A stretch of DNA of 64,000 nucleotides from the NCBI GenBank assembly GCA_947626985.1, contig CANQUG010000008.1:1-64000 (forward strand), in the 5' to 3' direction. The stretch's first letter is position 1, and each line of letters begins with the position of its first letter. The notes beneath the pieces were generated by a model. That model did no database searches, was not told the origin of the DNA, and was given only the letters and a program-made list of their open reading frames with translations. A program made the translations under genes and the position numbers. The DNA comes from an uncultured Lachnospiraceae bacterium (GTDB taxonomy: Bacteria > Bacillota > Clostridia > Lachnospirales > Lachnospiraceae). This document shows positions 58,326 through 64,000 of the stretch, in pieces.

Positions 58326-60137
58326 TCACGTCAGCAGCTCAAAAGCCCTGTAAAGATCCAGTCTTCCGTACCCCCACTCCCGGTTGGGATAAGTAAGATT
58401 CTCCTCCCTCCGGGCGCTTCTCTGGAGAAAATTTTTTACACTGATCCCGGAAAAATACGGCTCATTCCCCCGGACTATGGCCCACTCGAAGAGAAGCGCC
58501 GTGATCCCCGCGGCCTGGGCGGCGGCCAGGCTGCTGCCGGAGGCTTCTCCGTAGCCGCCGCCCGGGAGCGGAACGCGGATATCCACCCCCGGAGCGGCAA
58601 AATTCGGCTTCACCGCGCCGTTGGGCGTGAAGCCCCGGCTGGACTCCAGATAAAGACTGTCGTCCCGGTGCCGGTAGGCGGCCGCCGTCATGGCTTCCGC
58701 CGCATCCCCGGGAGACGTGACGGTATTATAAGGAGAAGATTCCAGAAAATAGGTCTCCGGAGAAATCATTCCCCGGGCGGGCAGCCAGATATGATACCGG
58801 GAATTCTTCCGGTCCCGCCCGCTGATCTTCAGCCGCCAGATACCGGGAGCGGGATTCCGGAACCGAAAATAAATCAGGGTATTTCCCGAATACCGTTCCA
58901 TCAGCACATAATTCACCTGCACCCTGGTTTCCACGAAGACAAAGCTCAGATTCTGCGTCCCCGAACGGAGAGAGGTACTCACTTCCAGTTCCTCCCCCGT
59001 GGGCGACTGAAGGGACACCGTATATACCTCCGGCGGATATCCCCAGAATTCCATGGTAAAGCCGTAAGTATCCTCCCCCACTCTGAGATCCACGATATTC
59101 TCAGGCTCTGATTCATTGAACACCCCCTGATAGTGATGCCTGGCCGCCCCTTCGTTTCCCGCCGCGATGGAAAAAGCGTTCTGTGAAAAGCCCGCCGCAA
59201 ACGCCAGATACTGAGACAGGGGGCTGCAGCCCTGGTGGGCCCCCTGATTCGTTCCCACTCCCAGGCACACCGACAGCGGAACCCCGTGCATCTGTGCGCA
59301 CCGTATGGCGAAGGAAACCGCCATCATGATATCGTCCTCCTGAAACACCTCCGCATCCTGAGGCAAAAGATAAAATTCCCGGAGATATTTTTTGGCAGGC
59401 TTCAGCCTGACCACAATGAGCATGGCCTCGGGAGCCGCGCCGGAAAAACCGTCCTCAGAAACCGTATTTCCCGCCGCCGCCCCCGCCAGCATGGTTCCGT
59501 GACCGCCAACGTCCACGGAAGGCACCGCCTCCAGCGGATTTTCCGACTCAAGAGCCGCATCGATCTCCGCCTTTGTAAACACCCGTCCGAAGGAAGCCAG
59601 CTCAGACGCTCCGCCGGGAATCGTCTGATCCCAGATACAAAGGATCCTGCTGCCGTTTCCGTCCCGGAAAAGAGGATTGCGGTAGTCGATGCCGGAATCA
59701 ATGATCGCGACGGCCGTTCCCCTGCCTCTCAGCTTCAGATAGGGATGATCGTGAAGGCGGGCGGCGCCGGAAGCGCTGACTGCCTCCGCGTCCATGCAGG
59801 TGTAGCACTTGGGTATGGAATTGTAGGAATAGCTGCTGATCTCAAAATCAGGATTCCGTTCCAGAGGTTCATATATGACGGCATAAAGATCGTTGATCAC
59901 CTGGAACCGTTCTCCGGAAGGGAAATCCGCAGGTCCCAGCACATTCGGATTATACTTCACAATAAAGTTCATATAATCCTCGCTCTGCGCGGGCGGCGCC
60001 TCCTCCCCGCCCTCCTGCTGCATTCGCAGAAAAACGCTTTTTGGCTCTTTTCCGCTTCCCGTCCGTTCCCCGGCCCATCCCTTCCCGTCCGTCCTCTCAC
60101 TCTCATGCCCCGGCTCATAATCTTCCGGATCAAACAT
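58326..60137 (-). CDS. S8 family subtilisin-like protease, Csp-like
   Basis: A 603-aa serine protease without a signal peptide. The triad is intact: Asp in VAIIDSGIDYRNP, His in GGHGTMLAGAAAG and Ser in EASGSSLAAAQAAG. A large insert (about residues 350-480) forms the jellyroll-like domain typical of the Csp proteases, which act in clostridial spores to activate the cortex hydrolase SleC. In other Lachnospiraceae such proteins also have non-spore roles, so spore germination is only a family-based inference. The first 55 residues are acidic and low-complexity. No sleC lies nearby. The ATG follows GGAGGG. Confidence 0.88.
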   Translation of the reverse strand: MFDPEDYEPGHESERTDGKGWAGERTGSGKEPKSVFLRMQQEGGEEAPPAQSEDYMNFIVKYNPNVLGPADFPSGERFQVINDLYAVIYEPLERNPDFEISSYSYNSIPKCYTCMDAEAVSASGAARLHDHPYLKLRGRGTAVAIIDSGIDYRNPLFRDGNGSRILCIWDQTIPGGASELASFGRVFTKAEIDAALESENPLEAVPSVDVGGHGTMLAGAAAGNTVSEDGFSGAAPEAMLIVVRLKPAKKYLREFYLLPQDAEVFQEDDIMMAVSFAIRCAQMHGVPLSVCLGVGTNQGAHQGCSPLSQYLAFAAGFSQNAFSIAAGNEGAARHHYQGVFNESEPENIVDLRVGEDTYGFTMEFWGYPPEVYTVSLQSPTGEELEVSTSLRSGTQNLSFVFVETRVQVNYVLMERYSGNTLIYFRFRNPAPGIWRLKISGRDRKNSRYHIWLPARGMISPETYFLESSPYNTVTSPGDAAEAMTAAAYRHRDDSLYLESSRGFTPNGAVKPNFAAPGVDIRVPLPGGGYGEASGSSLAAAQAAGITALLFEWAIVRGNEPYFSGISVKNFLQRSARREENLTYPNREWGYGRLDLYRAFELLT

Positions 60138-60395
60138 CTCTGCGCCCTCCCGCCGTCCTTAAAAAAACTTTATGCCGATCCGGAAAATTTATTCGGAATA
60201 TCTTTCCCGCAGGATTTGCGCGGCAGGCCGGTGATTGACAATGCTGCCGTCACGGAGTCCATATGGCGTTTTATATTTGCACTCTTCTCTTTTTCATGAT
60301 TTCCTCTTTTAAATTTGTTTATTTGTAAACATTTATTTTTCATATAAACTATTTTTTATCTAAAATCCCCTCTATTTTTCGTTACACACTTCAAA

Positions 60396-60504
60396 TGTCA
60401 AATTTTCCAGCAGAATCTTCTTCCACCCGCAAATAAAAAATGCTTCAAATTTTGTTTTTACATTTGACACATAGTCATTTTTCATGTATAATACTGGTCA
60501 AATA
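60396..60504. promoter_or_regulatory. Possible operator motifs around the lacI-type promoter
   Basis: TGTCAAAT (60396-60403), its reverse complement ATTTGACA (60462-60469, overlapping the -35 box) and GGTCAAATA (60496-60504) surround the promoter. The 477-bp gap 60138-60614 is otherwise AT-rich; its left part is the leader of the protease gene, and no further gene was seen. Confidence 0.4.
60464..60492 (+). promoter_or_regulatory. Consensus promoter of the LacI-type regulator gene
   Basis: Perfect -35 TTGACA (60464-60469), 17-bp spacer, perfect -10 TATAAT (60487-60492). Confidence 0.9.
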
Positions 60505-60614
60505 AAATATTACAATAGAAAAACAGAAGACACTTTTTATGCCGAAAAAAAGAAACGGCAGCATGCCAGTGAGAAGAACATCCGTCAAATGCAGTTCAGA
60601 AAAGGAGGCAAATC

Positions 60615-61679
60615 ATGGCAGGAAGAGTCAAAATACAGGATATTGCGGACGCACTTGGACTATCCCGCAACACTGTATCCAAAGCAATCAACAACACCGG
60701 AATCCTGGCCGGTTCCACAAGAGAAAAGATCCTTCAGAAGGCAGTGGAAATGGGTTATACAGACGCTCTTTCCGGCAGCAGTCCCTCCCTCTCCGCCGTG
60801 CCTGCCGAAGAGAACTCCAGCGAGCCCAAAGTCATTGCCCTCCTCACAGGGATCACCCTGGGAAGCTCCCACTTCGCTTCCGCCATGCTGGATAAATTTC
60901 AGATGGAACTGACTCTCCGGGGATACGAACTGGTCATGTACCACATCAGCCCCTTCAACATGGAACATATGATCCTGCCGGCTCTTGTGAACAAAGAAAC
61001 CGTACGCGGCATCATCTGCTTCGAGATCTTTCATGAAGCCTACAGCGGCATGATCTGCGAACTGGGAATCCCTACGCTGTTTGTGGATTCGCCCGTCTCC
61101 CCCTGTCATACCATACTGAAGGCGGACAGACTGCTGATGGAAAACCGTTCCAATATCCACGCATTTGTACAGGAAATGGTACGGCGGGGCAAAAAGCGGA
61201 TCGGCTTCGTGGGAAAAATATACCACTGTCTCTCCTTCTACGAGCGGTACATGGCTTACAGAGAGGCTCTGTACATGCTGGGGCTTCCCTCCATGGACGA
61301 ATACTGCGTATTTATCGGCAGTTCCACCAGCTTTTCCAGGAGAGAGGACTACCGTCACTACCTGACGGAGCAGCTGCGCCGGATGAAAAAGCTTCCGGAT
61401 GTATTCATCTGTGCCAACGATTTTATGGCGTTTGACGTGATGAGCGATCTTCGGGAGACGGGCGTTTCCGTTCCGGACGACATTCTGATCTGCGGCTTCG
61501 ATGACTCCTGCGAATCCCGGGTGGTGACGCCCCAGCTTACCACCGTTCATATCCACAGCCAGATCATGGGACGAACCGCGGCGCAGCTTCTGCTGTCCCG
61601 AATCTCCGAACCCGCGCTGAACTACCGGACGGTTTATACGGAAACGACTCTGATCTACCGGGCGTCCACGGGGGATTGA
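60615..61679 (+). CDS. LacI family transcriptional regulator
   Basis: A 354-aa repressor-type protein. The N-terminal helix-turn-helix is VKIQDIADALGLSRNTVSKAIN, followed by the hinge helix region. The rest is a periplasmic-binding-protein-like sensor domain with ICANDFMAFDVMSDL and ILICGFDDSCESRVVTPQLTTV, as in sugar-responsive members. The ATG follows AAAGGAGG. No sugar operon is adjacent: the divergent gene is the Csp-like protease and the convergent gene a carboxypeptidase, so its targets lie elsewhere or it acts on itself. Its promoter is fully consensus, with repeated TGTCAAAT-like motifs that could be operators. Confidence 0.93.
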   Translation: MAGRVKIQDIADALGLSRNTVSKAINNTGILAGSTREKILQKAVEMGYTDALSGSSPSLSAVPAEENSSEPKVIALLTGITLGSSHFASAMLDKFQMELTLRGYELVMYHISPFNMEHMILPALVNKETVRGIICFEIFHEAYSGMICELGIPTLFVDSPVSPCHTILKADRLLMENRSNIHAFVQEMVRRGKKRIGFVGKIYHCLSFYERYMAYREALYMLGLPSMDEYCVFIGSSTSFSRREDYRHYLTEQLRRMKKLPDVFICANDFMAFDVMSDLRETGVSVPDDILICGFDDSCESRVVTPQLTTVHIHSQIMGRTAAQLLLSRISEPALNYRTVYTETTLIYRASTGD

Positions 61680-61788
61680 GGCGGCCCTGCCGCATCCGGC
61701 GCCATCTGTCCTTTTCCCCGTCAGGAAACGTCTCTTTCCCTGTCAGGAAGCTGGATTTTGTGTATTCTGCAGCTGCAATAACAACATT

Positions 61789-62940
61789 TTACATTTCTCC
61801 AATCTGGTCATAAACGCCGAGGGCGTCCAGAATGTGGAAGGGCTGGGTATCATGACTTCCCTCCGCCCCTGCGGTCACAAGAATGTACTCCTTTCCTCCG
61901 ACCTCCGCCAGACTGGCCAGACACAGTCCCGCTTCCTGAGTATACCCCGTCTTTCCTCCAAGGATCTTTCCCCCTTTGACCTCCTCCCTCTCCATAGCCT
62001 GAAACATGGTACTGTAAAAGGTAATCCCGTCCGGATGACGGTTGGAGGGCGGCGTACTGTAGCGGCGGGTGGTAAAAGCCGCCCGGAAGTCCTCATCCTT
62101 CAGAGCACAGGCGAGAAGGGCGCAGAGGTCCTCCGCAGTGGAATAATGATCCTCATCGTGAAGTCCGGAGGAATTACAGAAATGGGTGCGGGTCAGCCCC
62201 AGTTCCTCCGCTCTCTGATTCATCAGCCCGACGAACGCCTCCTCCGAACCGGAAATATAAACGGCCAGCGCCTTGCAGCACTCCGCCCCGGAAGGCAGGA
62301 GAATCCCGTAAAGCAGATCCCGGGCACTGACGGTTTCTCCGGGAAGAAAACCTGCCATGGAAGCATCCTCGGCGTAAAGCGCAGGAAAGATCTCCTCAGG
62401 AACCGTAACGGAGACGTCCAGAGATTCCACATGCTCCACAGTCAGGAGCGCCGTCATGATCTTGGTGAGCGAGGCGGGATAAACCTTCTCATCCCCTCTG
62501 TACTCTGAGAGAATCTCCCCGGTTCCTCCGTCTGCCAGAGCGGCATGCGTACTGTAGAGATGGGACAGTTCCGGATAAACAGGAGCATCTTCTTCTGCAG
62601 ATTCGCCTTCCTCCCGGAAGACCCGGACGCTCTCAGGAGAAAGAAGCCCATCCTCTCCCAGAAAATCCGACGCCAGCTTTCCCACCGCCAAAAAGGCCAT
62701 GATCATGGTGAGCAGAAAGGCCGCCGTCCAGCAAAGCCTTCGGATCCTCCGCTTTCTCCTCCTCCTTCTCCTGACGGAATTTTTTGCGGACGTCCGGACA
62801 GTTCTCCCTCCCCTGTCCGGCGTCCTTCCTGTTTCTCCCCGATCCGGCATCCCTCGTGTTTCTCCCCGGTCCGCCGTCCTTCCTGACCTTCTCACTTTCC
62901 CCGAATCATAATCTTCATACTCTGTCTCTCTCTTTGTCAT
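61789..62940 (-). CDS. Serine-type D-Ala-D-Ala carboxypeptidase (PBP5/DacF-like)
   Basis: A 383-aa membrane-anchored penicillin-binding protein that trims the terminal D-Ala of peptidoglycan stems. A membrane segment (about 60-85) follows a basic cytoplasmic tail. The catalytic SxxK is in PASLTKIMTALL and KTG in LGGKTGYTQEAG. The SxN position reads SGA in LPSGAECCK, so the usual Asn is absent; this is a subfamily trait or a functional change. There is no C-terminal amphipathic-anchor domain as in classic PBP5. The tail contains 9-residue repeats (DRGETRGMP, DRGETGRTP). The start is ATG at 62940 after AAAGG; 39 upstream codons are rejected. Confidence 0.9.
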   Translation of the reverse strand: MTKRETEYEDYDSGKVRRSGRTADRGETRGMPDRGETGRTPDRGGRTVRTSAKNSVRRRRRRKRRIRRLCWTAAFLLTMIMAFLAVGKLASDFLGEDGLLSPESVRVFREEGESAEEDAPVYPELSHLYSTHAALADGGTGEILSEYRGDEKVYPASLTKIMTALLTVEHVESLDVSVTVPEEIFPALYAEDASMAGFLPGETVSARDLLYGILLPSGAECCKALAVYISGSEEAFVGLMNQRAEELGLTRTHFCNSSGLHDEDHYSTAEDLCALLACALKDEDFRAAFTTRRYSTPPSNRHPDGITFYSTMFQAMEREEVKGGKILGGKTGYTQEAGLCLASLAEVGGKEYILVTAGAEGSHDTQPFHILDALGVYDQIGEM

Positions 62941-63054
62941 ATTCCACACCTTTCCTGTTTTCCGCTGCAGTATATGGTGAGCCCTGACTGTTCTGACAGC
63001 GCGTCCCTGCGCCGCCGGCTTCCCGAAAAGACGCCCGCCGGCTCCCCCGCAGGA

Positions 63055-63101
63055 CAAAAAACAGCCTCCGCTCAGTTTTTATTTTACTGAACGGAAGCTG
63101 T
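63055..63101 (-). terminator. Terminator of the hybrid kinase at the window end
   Basis: A 16-bp stem with two G-U pairs (63086-63101 with 63061-63076) is followed on the minus strand by TTTTTT. Confidence 0.88.
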
Positions 63102-63141
63102 CCGTGCTTTAATATTTCCTTGTTTAATTCCTAAGAAAAGG

Positions 63142-64000
63142 TTAAGAATCTCTTCTCTGCCCGGGCGGCGATTCCAGCAGCTCCTCCAGGGCCTTCAGCA
63201 TATTGCCCACATCGATGGGCTTCGAGAGATGTCCGTCCATCCCGGCGCTGATCACCGCCCTCTTATCCTCCTCGAAGGCGTTGGCCGTCATGGCAATAAT
63301 GGGAATCCGGGCCAGAGCGGGATCTTTCAGTCTGCGTATATACCTGCTGGCCTCGTATCCGTCCATCACCGGCATCTGAATATCCATGAGAATCAGATCA
63401 TAATAGCCCGGGCGGGAGTTCTCCACCTTCTCACAGGCGGCCTTTCCGTTTTCCGCATCCTCCACCTGAAATCCCGACTCCTGCAGAATCTCCGTGGCGA
63501 TTTCCCGGTTCAGCTCATTGTCCTCCACCAGAAGGATTCTTTTTCCCTCAAAGACAGCCGGCTGCGGATCTTCCTGAGTCAGAACCTCCTCCGGCTCTCT
63601 GCTGATGCTGTTTTTCAGAGTTCTGTGAAGATCGGAGACAAAGAGCGGTTTGCTGATAAAGTCCGTCACGCCCGCGCTCCGCGCCGTCTCCTCAATATCC
63701 GCCCAGTCGTAGGCCGACATGAGAATAATGGGAGAATCCTCCCCCACGGCCCTGCGGATCTGCCGCACGGTCTCGATGCCGTCCATCTCCGGCATGGCCC
63801 AGTCCACAATATATACATGGAAGGAATCGCCCAGCTCCATGGCCTCCTCGGTGCGGATGACCGCCTCCCTTCCGGAGTGGGTCCATTCCGCCCGCATGCC
63901 CACCTGCCGGAGCATCTTCGCCACGCTCTGGCAGCACACCAGGTCATCATCCACCACAAGGCTGCGGAGACCCTTCAGCTCCCCGATCTCAGGAACCTCC
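63142..64000 (-). CDS. Hybrid signalling protein, C-terminal part with two receiver domains (partial)
   Basis: The reading frame continues off the right edge; 286 codons are visible. Two receivers follow each other: the first has LVVDDDLV and phospho-Asp in YIVDWAMPEMDG, the second has LLVEDNELNRE, phospho-Asp in LMDIQMPVMDGYEA and Lys in HLSKPI. Both look active. The second is closely like the receivers of the two hybrid kinases at 24.9-29.1 kb, so the missing part is probably a histidine kinase of the same kind. A frame could start at GTG 63957, but the match to receiver domains begins before it. A terminator follows. Confidence 0.88.
   Translation of the reverse strand, partial: EVPEIGELKGLRSLVVDDDLVCCQSVAKMLRQVGMRAEWTHSGREAVIRTEEAMELGDSFHVYIVDWAMPEMDGIETVRQIRRAVGEDSPIILMSAYDWADIEETARSAGVTDFISKPLFVSDLHRTLKNSISREPEEVLTQEDPQPAVFEGKRILLVEDNELNREIATEILQESGFQVEDAENGKAACEKVENSRPGYYDLILMDIQMPVMDGYEASRYIRRLKDPALARIPIIAMTANAFEEDKRAVISAGMDGHLSKPIDVGNMLKALEELLESPPGQRRDS

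Noticed and set aside
60138-60240. Sporulation sigma-G/F promoter for the Csp-like protease
   Set aside because: A CGAATA...CATAAAG pair is present, but its 15-bp spacing and -10 match are too poor.

Overview
The window reads as chromosomal DNA of a moderately GC-rich anaerobic clostridium, most probably Lachnospiraceae. Supporting signs are an era-recO-glyQS cluster with the one-chain glycyl-tRNA synthetase, pyruvate phosphate dikinase beside a phosphofructokinase with pyrophosphate-type signatures, a cytosolic Csp-like subtilase, a YesM/YesN two-component pair, and an anaerobic tetrapyrrole route ending in CbiK. AGGAGG-type ribosome sites and TTGACA/TATAAT promoters with 17-18 bp spacers are clear throughout. 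No rRNA, tRNA or CRISPR array was seen.

Left third (1-31.9 kb, almost all minus strand). The edge cuts a TPP riboswitch. Then follow homoserine dehydrogenase, an L,D-transpeptidase with a very acidic tail, and a glycolytic block (gpmI, ppdK, a PPi-type pfp), each with its own promoter. Next come glyQS, recO, era, an M16C peptidase and glf. After these are a phosphatase/DUF445 pair, a diguanylate cyclase, an orphan plus-strand HicB-like gene and an FGGY kinase. A three-gene signalling operon (extracellular-sensor hybrid kinase, soluble hybrid kinase, degenerate HD-GYP-like protein) is followed by a 179-bp element bounded by 26-bp perfect inverted repeats, then miaB and degV.

Middle (31.9-46 kb). 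A heterodimeric ABC exporter faces a sugar-uptake locus on the plus strand. That locus has two CUT1 permeases with no binding protein, and a YesM-type kinase interrupted by an amber codon. An Rpn-like nuclease, a small RNA candidate, the YesN-type regulator and a domain-permuted GH3 glycosidase follow. It looks like an oligosaccharide utilisation locus that is being eroded.

Right third (46-64 kb). hemA, a precorrin-2 dehydrogenase-like gene, hemC, cobA-hemD, hemB and hemL form a minus-strand operon that takes glutamyl-tRNA to uroporphyrinogen III, precorrin-2 and probably sirohydrochlorin. The divergent cbiK inserts the metal. An AT-richer cassette of two unknown proteins and a SecB-like chaperone lies beside a tyrosine integrase. 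After it come a second pfp, a Csp-like protease, a LacI regulator, a D-Ala-D-Ala carboxypeptidase and the end of another hybrid kinase.

A recurring oddity is the number of degenerate short direct repeats of unrelated unit length in gene boundaries: 18 bp before the M16C gene, about 14 bp before yesN, about 33 bp upstream of the GH3 promoter, about 37 bp between cobA-hemD and hemB, and 13-14 bp between hemA and cbiK. The 3' ends of era, hemC and one ABC gene are also partly duplicated. Several arrays sit against promoters, and the hemA/cbiK one fills a divergent promoter region.
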